From: Pseudomonadota bacterium
GTDB lineage: Bacteria > Pseudomonadota > Alphaproteobacteria > Rhizobiales > Segnochrobactraceae
Direction of reading: 5' to 3'
Assembly (NCBI GenBank): GCA_023442215.1
Contig: JAEZMP010000508.1
Coordinates: 1 to 8,899 of the forward strand
Length of the DNA: 8,899 nucleotides
The first letter of the stretch is position 1. Every line of letters begins with the position of its first letter. The translations under genes and the position numbers were made by a program. This document shows positions 1 to 6,131 of this stretch, one piece after another. A model generated the notes under the pieces. That model was not told the origin of the DNA, made no database searches, and was given only the letters and a program-made list of their open reading frames with translations.

Positions 1-278
1 GCCTCGCGCTGATCTCGGCGTTCTGGTGCCGCTACTGCGCCGGCACGACGGAAAGCGGCGCCGCGATCGCGGCGAACGATCCGGCGTGGGAGCGCATGAA
101 TGCCACGGCCCTCGCCGCCCGGCAGGATCCGGCCGCGTTCCTCGCCATGAGCGACATCTTCGGCGAGATCGGCACCCATCCGGCCTATGTCGAAGCGTTC
201 GGCAACGCGCTGCGCAGCATCTGGTCGCGCGGCACGCGGGAAACCCTGCAGCGCTACATCGACGGCGAGGCGCTCTGA
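1..278 (+). CDS. Mannitol/polyol dehydrogenase family protein, C-terminal end (5' partial)
   Basis: Reading from base 3, an open frame with no start in the window runs to a TGA at 276-278 and gives about 91 residues. It begins LALISAFWCRYCAGTTESG, continues with a conserved-looking NDPAWERM segment and a DIFGEIGTHPAYVEAF segment, and ends in an RETLQRYIDGEAL helix. This is the pattern of the helical C-terminal domain of the long-chain mannitol dehydrogenase family (mannitol 2-dehydrogenase, fructuronate reductase, D-arabinitol dehydrogenase), which oxidises sugar alcohols with NAD in the cytoplasm. The Rossmann domain and the catalytic lysine region lie left of the window, so substrate cannot be assigned. 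In alphaproteobacteria such genes often follow polyol ABC transporter genes, but that cannot be checked here. The first ATG inside the frame (96) is internal to the domain and is not a real start. The family call is from remembered pattern, not a search. Confidence 0.8.
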   Translation, partial: LALISAFWCRYCAGTTESGAAIAANDPAWERMNATALAARQDPAAFLAMSDIFGEIGTHPAYVEAFGNALRSIWSRGTRETLQRYIDGEAL

Positions 279-284
279 ACGGCG

Positions 285-308
285 GGGGCGGCGCGCCGCC
301 GCCGCCCC
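285..308 (+). terminator. GC-rich hairpin after the polyol dehydrogenase stop
   Basis: A perfect 9-bp inverted repeat (GGGGCGGCG at 285-293, CGCCGCCCC at 300-308) with a 6-nt loop lies 7 nt after the stop codon. There is no T-run directly behind it, so it is not a textbook intrinsic terminator. The following stretch is C-rich and G-poor, which suits Rho-dependent release. The hairpin could also simply protect the 3' end of the mRNA. Confidence 0.5.
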
Positions 309-311
309 ATG

Positions 312-346
312 CCCCCTCCGCTCCCCCCGCTTCCTCCTCCTCTTTT
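312..346 (+). promoter_or_regulatory. C/T-rich tract, candidate Rho-loading (rut) site
   Basis: Nearly every base of the + strand here is C or T: only positions 320 and 329 are G, and the stretch ends TCTTTT. A C-rich, G-poor unstructured transcript directly downstream of a stop codon and hairpin is the property Rho requires. The function is inferred from composition alone. The rest of the 337-bp gap (347-615) holds no feature I can recognise apart from a short ORF ending at the next gene's start codon. Confidence 0.3.
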
Positions 347-505
347 GCTGCTCCTGCGCCGCCGATCCATGACCGTCCTGAATGGCATCCATCACGCCAT
401 TTCATTTCCGCGCGGATGACGCCGCCGATACCCTTCACTGACAAGCGATCCCGATAAGCGTCTGGCTGTCTCAGCCGACGCGAAGGTGCATCCGGCGCCA
501 CCGCG

Positions 506-619
506 ATGGAGTCCGTCGCGATGTCGGCGTTTGCGATCAGCGCTGCGGCGCCTCTGGCGGATGCGAGGCAGGCCGCAGCCGCGACGTCGGGACCCTCTTG
601 GCTGGAGGAAGCGAGATGA
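506..619 (+). CDS. Possible 37-residue ORF overlapping the CoA-transferase start (doubtful)
   Basis: ATG at 506 opens a 37-codon frame (MESVAMSAFAISAAAPLADA... ending WLEEAR). Its TGA (617-619) overlaps the ATG of the next gene as ATGA, the classic geometry for translational coupling. The peptide is alanine-rich with no recognised motif, and no good ribosome binding site sits before 506. The nearest purine run, GAAGG at 482-486, is about 19 nt away. A second ATG at 521 is in the same frame. In DNA this GC-rich, an ORF of this length is expected by chance, so it is listed mainly because of the overlap. Confidence 0.15.
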   Translation: MESVAMSAFAISAAAPLADARQAAAATSGPSWLEEAR

Positions 620-1998
620 CATCGGCACACACTCTTCTCACCCGGTTCTGGTCGGATATCGGCGGCGCGCCCGACGACGCGCGCGCGGTGGCGTTCACCG
701 GCGCGGGCGCGCTGCCTTCCGTCTTCGCCGTCACGGAATTCGCCGCGGCCGCCGTCGCCGCCGCCGGCCTCGCCGTGGCCGAACTCGTGGCGCTGCGGCA
801 AGGTAGGCTGGGGAATGACCGGCAGCCGCCTGTCACGGTCGATCGGCGCCTCGCCTCGCTCTGGTTCGGCACCTCCCTGCGGCCGGATGGCTGGGCGGTG
901 CCGCCGCCGTGGGATCCCATCGCCGGCGACTACCGCGCGGCGGACCGCTGGATCCGCCTGCACACCAACGCCCCGGCCCATCGCGAGGCCGCCCTGTCTG
1001 TCCTCGGCGTCGAGGCGGAGAAGGACGCCGTGGCGAAGGCCGTCGCCGGCTGGCAGGCGGAAGAGCTTGAACGCGCCGTCGTCTCGCGCGGCGGATGCGC
1101 GGCCGCGATGATGTCGTGCGCGGAATGGCAGGCGCATCCCCAGGGCCGGGCGGTCGGCGCGGAGCCGCTGTTCGCCGTGGAGATTTCGGCGTCCGGCGGC
1201 GTGCCGGCGTGGCCGGTCCCGCCGGAAAGGCCGCTGCGGGGCATCCGCGTCCTCGATCTCACCCGCGTTCTTGCCGGCCCCATCGCCACCCGCTTCCTCG
1301 CCGGCTTCGGGGCGGAGGTCCTGAGGATCGACCCGCCATGGTGGGAAGAGCCGGGCGTCGTGCCGGAGGTGACGCTCGGCAAACGCTGCGCGCGCCTCGA
1401 TCTTCGCGACGGCGAACAGAAGGCCCGGTTCGAGGGCCTGCTAGCCGACGCGGACGTGCTGGTCCACGGCTATCGCCCGGATGCCCTCGCCGGCCTCGGC
1501 CTCGACGAGACCCGCCGCCGCGCGCTGCGGCCCGGCCTGATCGACGTGTCGCTCGACGCCTATGGCTGGACCGGCCCCTGGGCCGGCCGCCGCGGCTTCG
1601 ACAGCCTCGTGCAGATGAGCACGGGCATCGCGGAGGCCGGCATGCGCGGCTTCGGACGCGACCGGCCGACGCCCCTGCCGGTTCAGGCGCTCGATCACGC
1701 CACCGGCTACCTCATGGCCGCCGCGGCGATCCGGGGCATCGGCCACCGGCTCCGCACCGGTGAAGGAACGCGGGCGCGCACGTCCCTGGCCCGGGTCGCC
1801 GCCGTGCTCGCCGCCCACCCCGCCGATCCGGATTCCGCAGCCATCGCGCCGGAAACGCCCGCCGATCTGGCGCCGGAAACGGAGCCGACGACATGGGGGC
1901 CGGCCCGTCGTCTCCGCAGCCCCGCCACCGTCGGCGGCATTCCGCTGACGTGGGAGAGGCCCGCGGTCGCGCTCGGCAGTTCGCGGCCGGTCTGGTGA
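616..1998 (+). CDS. CaiB/BaiF-type (family III) CoA-transferase
   Basis: A 460-residue cytoplasmic protein predicted to move CoA between organic acids, as formyl-CoA and carnitine CoA-transferases do. The C-terminal half is the recognisable part. Around residues 207-230 it reads PLRGIRVLDLTRVLAGPIAT, the typical opening of a CaiB domain. A DVLVHGYRPDALAGLGL segment follows, then a conserved-looking PVQALDHATGYLMAAAA segment. Asp360 in that segment aligns by pattern with the aspartate that carries the acyl-CoA intermediate in this family. The N-terminal 200 residues look like a diverged CaiB-like half, so this appears to be the longer, duplicated form and not the usual ~400-residue single unit. 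The ATG at 616 was chosen because GGAGGAAG at 604-611 sits just ahead of it; a TTG at 598 lies upstream of that ribosome binding site. It is isolated, with 337 bp before and 278 bp after, and no neighbouring acyl-CoA enzyme hints at its substrate. Confidence 0.87.
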   Translation: MTSAHTLLTRFWSDIGGAPDDARAVAFTGAGALPSVFAVTEFAAAAVAAAGLAVAELVALRQGRLGNDRQPPVTVDRRLASLWFGTSLRPDGWAVPPPWDPIAGDYRAADRWIRLHTNAPAHREAALSVLGVEAEKDAVAKAVAGWQAEELERAVVSRGGCAAAMMSCAEWQAHPQGRAVGAEPLFAVEISASGGVPAWPVPPERPLRGIRVLDLTRVLAGPIATRFLAGFGAEVLRIDPPWWEEPGVVPEVTLGKRCARLDLRDGEQKARFEGLLADADVLVHGYRPDALAGLGLDETRRRALRPGLIDVSLDAYGWTGPWAGRRGFDSLVQMSTGIAEAGMRGFGRDRPTPLPVQALDHATGYLMAAAAIRGIGHRLRTGEGTRARTSLARVAAVLAAHPADPDSAAIAPETPADLAPETEPTTWGPARRLRSPATVGGIPLTWERPAVALGSSRPVW

Positions 1999-2000
1999 AT

Positions 2001-2029
2001 CGCCCCGCTGGCGGGTGAATGCCGGGGCG
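2001..2029 (+). terminator. Inverted repeat after the CoA-transferase gene
   Basis: CGCCCCG (2001-2007) pairs with CGGGGCG (2023-2029) across a 15-nt loop, starting 3 nt after the stop. A shorter alternative fold (CCG/CGG) lies inside it. GGTGAAT occurs at 1994-2000 and again at 2014-2020. No T-run follows, so termination is only a possibility. Confidence 0.35.
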
Positions 2030-2088
2030 TCCGGCCGGGGTGTTTCTCCCACGGCAGGCTGCTCGGTCTGTCATCGTCCAGCGAACGA

Positions 2089-2139
2089 GCGCCCATCCGT
2101 GCGCCGGTTTGCGGCCGACGGAACCGGAACGATGGGCGC
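2089..2139 (+). repeat. Nested inverted repeat in the metallo-hydrolase leader
   Basis: GCGCCCATC (2089-2097) has its exact reverse complement GATGGGCGC at 2131-2139. Inside it CCGGTT (2104-2109) pairs with AACCGG (2122-2127) over a 12-nt loop. The result is a two-storey hairpin with a 6/3-nt internal loop. It lies in a 278-bp non-coding gap, 137 bp before the next start codon. I recognise no known riboswitch or repeat family. It could be a structured 5' leader, the terminator of an upstream transcript, or a small mobile repeat. Confidence 0.45.
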
Positions 2140-2226
2140 GGGGTGAGGTTGGTAGACCGTCACCGCCGACGGGCCAGACGATCCCGTCCCGCGAGCCAAG
2201 CGCCTCAGCGCTCCGCTCACTCTGCG

Positions 2227-2248
2227 GGGGTGACGTTATCGGCACCCC
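2227..2248 (+). promoter_or_regulatory. Hairpin just upstream of the metallo-hydrolase ribosome binding site
   Basis: GGGGTG (2227-2232) pairs with CACCCC (2243-2248) around the 10-nt loop ACGTTATCGG, and a G-T wobble extends the stem by one pair. It ends 14 nt before the GGAGGA ribosome binding site (2263-2268), so if formed in mRNA it could affect translation. A smaller hairpin (AGCGC 2199-2203 with GCGCT 2208-2212) lies upstream. Any role is inference. Confidence 0.3.
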
Positions 2249-2276
2249 TCAGAACCCCGGACGGAGGACGCGAACC

Positions 2277-3179
2277 ATGGGCCAGCAGATTCCCTTGCCA
2301 TCCCGCGTGCTGGCGGTGGATTTCGAAAAGGATGCGCAGCGCGACGACCGCACCCACGAGGTGACGAGCGACATCGCCTATCGCCGTCTCGCATTCGTCA
2401 ATGTCGCCTTTCTGGGAGAGCTCGGCGCCGGTGACGGCGAATGGGTTCTGGTCGACGCCGGGCTTCCCGGCACCCGGGGCCTCATCAAATCCGCCGCCAC
2501 TGCCCGCTTCGGCGACAATATCCGCCCCGCGGCCATCGTTCTCACCCACGGGCACTTCGATCATGTCGGTGCGCTGCCGGAACTCGCCCGCGAATGGGAG
2601 GTGCCGGTCTATGCCCATCCGCTGGAGCACCCCTATCTGAACGGCACGGCCTCCTATCCCGAGGGAGACCCTTCGGTCGGCGGCGGCACGATGGCACGTC
2701 TGGCGCGGCTCTATCCCCGCGGGCCGATCGAGCTCGGTGACTGGCTGCGCCCGCTTCCCGAAGACGGGACCATCCCGCATCTCCCGGACTGGCGGTGGAT
2801 CCACACACCCGGTCACAGCGTCGGCCACGTCTCGCTGTGGAGGCCGGGCGATCGCGTGCTCCTTGCCGGCGACGCGATCGCGACCACCGCCCAGGAAACC
2901 ATGACCGGCGCGCTGTTCCAGCCACCCGAGATGCACGGGCCGCCGACCTACTACACCTGCGAATGGGATAAGGCGCATCGGTCGGTGCAGAAGCTGGCCG
3001 GGCTCGATCCCGAGATCGTCCTCGCCGGCCACGGCAGGCCGATGCGCGGGGCGGAGATGCGGCTCGCGCTGGAGCGGCTCAGCGATGCGTTCGGCAGCGT
3101 CGCCTGTCCGCACCAGGGCTTCTATCTAGACCATCCCGCCCGGGCCGAGGACGGCACCGCCTACCAATCCGTCGGATAG
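2277..3179 (+). CDS. Metallo-beta-lactamase-fold hydrolase
   Basis: A 300-residue cytoplasmic protein of the MBL superfamily with all expected metal ligands: the H-x-H-x-D-H motif at residues 91-96 (HGHFDH), His180 in HTPGHSVGH, Asp199 in LLAGDAIA and His252 in VLAGHGRPM. It therefore should bind two metal ions and be a working hydrolase of the glyoxalase II/lactonase-like branch. The substrate cannot be read from sequence. No signal peptide is seen, which argues against a periplasmic antibiotic-hydrolysing lactamase. The frame is open from 2019, but ATG 2277 is preferred because GGAGGA sits 8 nt before it, and the upstream codons give a low-complexity Arg/Pro-rich stretch while the MBL fold starts shortly after residue 10. 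The gene stands alone, 278 bp after a CoA-transferase; a shared pathway (ester or thioester handling) is conceivable but unsupported. Confidence 0.88.
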   Translation: MGQQIPLPSRVLAVDFEKDAQRDDRTHEVTSDIAYRRLAFVNVAFLGELGAGDGEWVLVDAGLPGTRGLIKSAATARFGDNIRPAAIVLTHGHFDHVGALPELAREWEVPVYAHPLEHPYLNGTASYPEGDPSVGGGTMARLARLYPRGPIELGDWLRPLPEDGTIPHLPDWRWIHTPGHSVGHVSLWRPGDRVLLAGDAIATTAQETMTGALFQPPEMHGPPTYYTCEWDKAHRSVQKLAGLDPEIVLAGHGRPMRGAEMRLALERLSDAFGSVACPHQGFYLDHPARAEDGTAYQSVG

Positions 3180-3242
3180 GCGCCGCCGGCAGGGGCGCGG
3201 TCTGTACCCGGCCGCACCCGCTCCGAAAGCGCGGACCGATCA

Positions 3243-3267
3243 GGAACTATCGGACGATCGGGCGATT
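3243..3267 (+). promoter_or_regulatory. Weak EcfG-like promoter candidate upstream of the DUF4142 gene
   Basis: GGAAC at 3243-3247 matches the -35 element of the alphaproteobacterial general stress sigma factor EcfG (GGAAC-N16/17-CGTT). At 16-nt spacing the -10 position reads GATT (3264-3267), which matches only the TT of CGTT. DUF4142 genes are frequent members of stress regulons, which is the reason for noting it. CCGAT/ATCGG inverted halves (around 3237 and 3249) overlap the element. The assignment is tentative. Confidence 0.22.
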
Positions 3268-3331
3268 AGGCGGCATCACGGAGCGGGTTCGCCGCCCGTG
3301 CCACAATCCCGGAACCAGAATGGAGGCGACG

Positions 3332-3883
3332 ATGAAGACCTTTCATCTCGCGGCGCTCACGCTTGCCCTTGCCATCCCCGTCACGCTCGCGACGCCCGCC
3401 GTGGCGCAGACCGAAGGCGGACAGGCGGGCATGAAGTCCATGACGAGCGCCAACCCGTCCGCGCCGGAATTCGCGACCCAGGCGGCGCAGGGCGACCTGT
3501 TCGAAATCCAGTCGAGCGAACTCGCCCTGCAGCAATCGACGAGCGCCGCAACGCGGGCGTTCGCGACCCAGATGATCGAGGCCCATCGCAAGACCACGAC
3601 GGACCTGAAGGGCATGGTCGCCAGCGACCGCATCAACGTGAAGCTGCCGACGGCCATGAATGCCGCGCAGCAGCAGATGATGACGAAGCTGCAGGGCCTG
3701 CAGGGCACGGCCTTCGACACGCAATACCGGAAGGATCAGATCTTCGCGCACGAGAACGCCGTCCTGCTGTTCGAGCGCTACGCCCAGGCAGGCGACAACG
3801 CCGCCCTGAAGGGTTGGGCCGCCAACACCCTCGGCGAACTGCAGCATCACCTGGAAATGGCAAGACAGCTTCCGGGACAGTGA
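3332..3883 (+). CDS. Exported DUF4142 family protein
   Basis: A 183-residue protein with a clear signal peptide: MK at the start, a hydrophobic core (LAALTLALAIPVTLA) and an AVA-Q cleavage site after Ala25. It should therefore be periplasmic. After a short linker, residues about 46-180 form the DUF4142 domain, visible in PEFATQAAQGDLFEIQSSELALQ, the RAFATQMIEAHRKTTTDL helix, and a final QHHLEMARQL helix. The domain is an all-helical, ferritin-like bundle. Its biochemical role is unknown, although members are often stress-induced. The start at 3332 is chosen because GGAGG (3322-3326) lies 5 nt before it; the in-frame ATG at 3320 overlaps that ribosome binding site and would put charged residues ahead of the signal peptide. 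The last codons and stop fall inside the first unit of a 20-bp tandem repeat, so the LPGQ ending is repeat-encoded. A terminator follows. Confidence 0.88.
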   Translation: MKTFHLAALTLALAIPVTLATPAVAQTEGGQAGMKSMTSANPSAPEFATQAAQGDLFEIQSSELALQQSTSAATRAFATQMIEAHRKTTTDLKGMVASDRINVKLPTAMNAAQQQMMTKLQGLQGTAFDTQYRKDQIFAHENAVLLFERYAQAGDNAALKGWAANTLGELQHHLEMARQLPGQ

Positions 3884-3926
3884 TCGAGCTTCCGGGAGAG
3901 TGACCCAACTTCCCGGTGAGTGACCG
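3867..3926 (+). repeat. Three tandem 20-bp repeats at the 3' end of the DUF4142 gene
   Basis: Three units follow with an exact 20-bp period: AGCTTCCGGGACAGTGATCG (3867-3886), AGCTTCCGGGAGAGTGACCC (3887-3906) and AACTTCCCGGTGAGTGACCG (3907-3926). The shared core is roughly A-CTTCCGGG-GAGTGACC. The first unit contains the stop codon of the DUF4142 gene. Arrays of CTTCCGG...GTGACC-like units resemble, from memory, the multiple terminal repeats of some IS21-family insertion sequences, so this could be a relict IS end. No transposase remains nearby. The alternative is a protein-binding array with units spaced about two helical turns apart. Confidence 0.75.
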
Positions 3927-3939
3927 GCGACGCGCCGGT
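3923..3939 (+). repeat. Small perfect hairpin between the tandem repeats and the terminator
   Basis: ACCGGCG (3923-3929) and CGCCGGT (3933-3939) are perfect reverse complements with a 3-nt loop (ACG). The left arm overlaps the third 20-bp repeat unit. No T-run follows it. It may assist the terminator downstream. Confidence 0.4.
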
Positions 3940-3955
3940 GCAGACGACAAGGCCC

Positions 3956-3986
3956 GGGCCGCGCACGCGCGGCCCATCTCGTTTTT
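3956..3986 (+). terminator. Intrinsic terminator between convergent genes
   Basis: A perfect 8-bp stem (GGGCCGCG 3956-3963, CGCGGCCC 3968-3975) with a 4-nt loop is followed 6 nt later by TTTTT (3982-3986). The T-run is on the + strand, so it chiefly ends transcription of the DUF4142 gene. The hairpin could act weakly in the other direction for the MFS gene, whose stop is at 4004, but that side lacks a T-run. Confidence 0.65.
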
Positions 3987-4003
3987 GCACCCCCTCGCGC
4001 CGC

Positions 4004-5233
4004 TCAACGGGGCGGCGCGGCTGAATGCCGACGATCGAGCAGGACGGCGATGCCCTCGGCCAGCGCGGCAAGCGCGCCGATCATCCAGATGGCGCCGTAG
4101 CCGACGACCCCGGCGCCCATGGCGCTGCCGATCGAGAAGCCGAAATACATCGTCGAGGTGTTGAGCGAGAGCGCGACGGACGCCTGCCCGGCACCGCCGG
4201 CGACGATCAGCCGGGACATCTGCGCCGGAAAGAACGCCCAGACGCTGAACCCCCAGCCGGCCACACCGGCGATCACGGCGGCACGGGCGGCGGTCTGCGG
4301 CAGCGCCGTTGCGATGGCGAGGGCCGCGAACGCGAGGCCGAGCGCGACCAGCGACAAAGCGGCGACACGGGCGGGGCCGAAGCGGTCCGACAGGGCGCCG
4401 CCGGAGAACACGCCGAGCGCCGCGAACAGGCCCCAGAGCGATACCGTCGCGCCGATGCCCCCGTCCGCGAAGCCGAGCACCGCGGCGAGATAGGGCGCGA
4501 TATAGGGATAGGCGGTGTAAGCGCCGACGGACCAGAACAGCGTGACCGCCAGCAGGCGCAGCACGGCGCCCGTGCGCGCCACCGCCAGCCGTTCGCCGAT
4601 GCCCGGCACCGCCACCGCCGAGCCGGCCTTGCGGTCCACGCCCGCGAGAACGCTGAGGACGGCGATGGCCCCCATCGCCGCGACCATCAGGAACGTGGCG
4701 CGCCAGCCGAAGGCATGGCCGATCAGCGAGCCGAGCGGCAGGCCGAGCGCGATGGCGATGGTCATGCCGCCGCTGACGACCGCGAGCGCCTTGCCGCGCC
4801 GCTCCGCCGCCACGATGACGCCCGCGAGCGCGCTGGCATTCGGCGTATAGAGGCCCGCCATGAGCGCCATCAGGATGCGCGCGAGCAGCAGCATCCCGAA
4901 TCCGGAGGCGAACGCCGCGATCAGGTTGCCGGCGGTGAAGGCGGCCATCGCCAGAACCAGCACGTCGCGCCGCCGCAGGCCGGCCGTCAGCACGGTGAGG
5001 ACGGGCGAACTGAGCCCCAGCACCAGCGTGAACGCCACCACCAGCATGGCGGTGGCCGACAGGCTCATGCCGAGATCGGCGGCGATGGTCGGCAGCAGCG
5101 GGGCGATCATGAAGCCCTCGGTGCCGATCGCGAAGGTGCCGAGGGCGAGGAACCACGCCGGCAGCATGGACGCCGGCGGCGTGGCTTCCCGGCCGGCGGA
5201 CAGGGCCGCCGCCGGGGCAGGTTTCTCAGACAT
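4004..5233 (-). CDS. MFS efflux transporter, AraJ-like (DHA1-type)
   Basis: A 409-residue inner-membrane protein with about 12 hydrophobic segments. The first (residues about 24-48) carries the GTFAIGTEGFMIAPLLP pattern seen at the start of AraJ/YdhP-like drug and sugar exporters. Arg119 sits in helix 4. Residues 164-181 (GLPLGSLIGHAFGWRATF) match the helix-5 antiporter-type motif followed by the conserved GWRATF. The cytoplasmic loop between helices 2 and 3 is a reduced motif A (LRRRDV, 86-91). It is expected to export a small molecule by proton antiport; the substrate is unknown. ATG 5233 has AGGA 9 nt upstream and the N-terminus fits family length. The frame stays open much further upstream, but that part is antisense to nothing and merely shadows the SDR gene. 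It lies 35 bp after the SDR gene on the same strand, so the two are probably co-transcribed, and converges on the DUF4142 gene. Confidence 0.88.
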   Translation of the reverse strand: MSEKPAPAAALSAGREATPPASMLPAWFLALGTFAIGTEGFMIAPLLPTIAADLGMSLSATAMLVVAFTLVLGLSSPVLTVLTAGLRRRDVLVLAMAAFTAGNLIAAFASGFGMLLLARILMALMAGLYTPNASALAGVIVAAERRGKALAVVSGGMTIAIALGLPLGSLIGHAFGWRATFLMVAAMGAIAVLSVLAGVDRKAGSAVAVPGIGERLAVARTGAVLRLLAVTLFWSVGAYTAYPYIAPYLAAVLGFADGGIGATVSLWGLFAALGVFSGGALSDRFGPARVAALSLVALGLAFAALAIATALPQTAARAAVIAGVAGWGFSVWAFFPAQMSRLIVAGGAGQASVALSLNTSTMYFGFSIGSAMGAGVVGYGAIWMIGALAALAEGIAVLLDRRHSAAPPR

Positions 5234-5268
5234 GGACGGGAATCCTGCGCCGTGACCGGCGACGTTCG

Positions 5269-6027
5269 TCACACGGGGATGGGATTGGCGACGAGCGCCT
5301 CGTTGAAGGCGTTGACGAGCGCGTGCTCGCCGCTGCCGGGGTTGTTGCGGAGGTCGCGGATCTCGTCGACGATCACCTCCTCCGCATCGGTCGCGAGCCC
5401 GGCCATCGTCTTGGCGATGAAGATGTCGAGCGGCATGGCGCGCGGATCGCCGCTCTTCCGGATGAGGTCCGTGTCGACCCACGGCGGCGCGATCTCCTGC
5501 ACCCGCACGCTGGTGTCGCGAAGCTGGAAGCGCTGGGACAGCGCATAGGAGTGCAGCGCGGCCTTGGTGGCGGAATAGACGGCGGTGGAGGCGAGCGGCA
5601 GGTAGGCCAGCACCGAGGTGTTGTGGATGATCGTCGCCCGCGGCTGCAGCTTGAGATGGTCGATCAGCGCCGACGTCAGGCGAATCGGGCCGAGCAGGTT
5701 GGTGTCGATGATCCGCCGCGCCTGGGCGTCGTCGATGTGTCCGCCCGCATCGTCGAACGGCATGATGCCGGCATTGTTGACGAGCACGTTGAGCGCCGGA
5801 TAGTCGCGCACGAGCCGCGCTGCGACCCGCGCGATGTCGTCCGGATCGGCGATGTCGAGTTCGATGCCGTCGATGCCCGGGTTCGCAGCCGAGACCTCGT
5901 CGAGCAGCGCCTTGCGCCGGCCGGCGATCACGACCTTGTTGCCGAGCGCATGGAACGCCTCGGCGAGCGCCCGGCCGATGCCGGAGGTGCCGCCGGTGAT
6001 GAAGATGGTGTTGTCGGTGGTCTGCAT
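5269..6027 (-). CDS. SDR family NAD(P)-dependent oxidoreductase (DltE-like)
   Basis: A 252-residue classical short-chain dehydrogenase/reductase. The cofactor loop TGGTSGIG is at residues 11-18 and the NNAG motif at 84-87. The catalytic set is complete: Asn110, Ser138, Tyr151 and Lys155 (YSATK). Arg37-Arg38 at the end of the second beta-strand favours NADP(H). The pattern IHNTSVLAYLPLASTAVYSATKAALHSY and the ending resemble the DltE/YbbO-like group often annotated only as SDR oxidoreductase. The carbonyl or alcohol substrate is unknown. ATG 6027 is supported by GGAG 8 nt upstream. It is the first gene of a likely two-gene unit with the MFS transporter, lying 179 bp downstream of an AraC-type regulator on the same strand. 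A joint role in reducing and exporting a toxic carbonyl is plausible but inferred. Confidence 0.9.
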   Translation of the reverse strand: MQTTDNTIFITGGTSGIGRALAEAFHALGNKVVIAGRRKALLDEVSAANPGIDGIELDIADPDDIARVAARLVRDYPALNVLVNNAGIMPFDDAGGHIDDAQARRIIDTNLLGPIRLTSALIDHLKLQPRATIIHNTSVLAYLPLASTAVYSATKAALHSYALSQRFQLRDTSVRVQEIAPPWVDTDLIRKSGDPRAMPLDIFIAKTMAGLATDAEEVIVDEIRDLRNNPGSGEHALVNAFNEALVANPIPV

Positions 6028-6115
6028 GGTCCTGGCTCCGCTGCGCGCCGGCGCCGGTTATCGGACGCCGCGCTCGGTCGAAGCGGATCATGCCTCCGCG
6101 CGGCAATGTCTCAAA

Positions 6116-6131
6116 TGACGATAAAGCGTCA
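6116..6131 (-). promoter_or_regulatory. TGACG-N6-CGTCA inverted repeat upstream of the SDR-MFS unit
   Basis: In the 179-bp gap between the regulator and the SDR gene, TGACG (6116-6120) and CGTCA (6127-6131) flank ATAAAG. This is one of the few A/T-richer spots locally. Read on the - strand it supplies TTGACG (6132-6127), a good sigma70-type -35, but no convincing -10 follows at 16-18 nt. It may be a promoter plus operator for the SDR-MFS pair. The rest of the gap shows nothing recognisable. Confidence 0.35.

Noticed and set aside
2217..3113. 298-codon open frame on the - strand opposite the metallo-hydrolase
   Set aside because: It is an antisense shadow of a well-supported gene with all its metal ligands. 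Long antisense frames are expected at this G+C content, and the translation shows no coherent fold.
2277..3179. Possible antibiotic-hydrolysing metallo-beta-lactamase
   Set aside because: No signal peptide is present and the overall pattern is glyoxalase II/lactonase-like. Resistance cannot be inferred from the fold.
3867..3926. Possible CRISPR array
   Set aside because: The three 20-bp units abut with no unique spacers and no cas genes are nearby.
3633..5156. 507-codon - strand frame spanning the MFS gene and the end of the DUF4142 gene
   Set aside because: It is out of frame with the MFS protein, reads through the terminator and tandem repeats, and encodes Arg-rich sequence with no domain.
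4025..5548. 507-codon open frame on the + strand opposite the MFS gene
   Set aside because: The translation is Arg/Asp/Glu/His-rich low-complexity sequence typical of antisense reading of a hydrophobic gene, and it crosses the boundary between two real - strand genes.
5234..6106. Upstream in-frame extension of the MFS protein that would make a 700-residue fusion with SDR-like sequence
   Set aside because: The extension is the SDR gene read in the wrong frame. The SDR and MFS each have their own start and ribosome binding site, so it is not a fusion.
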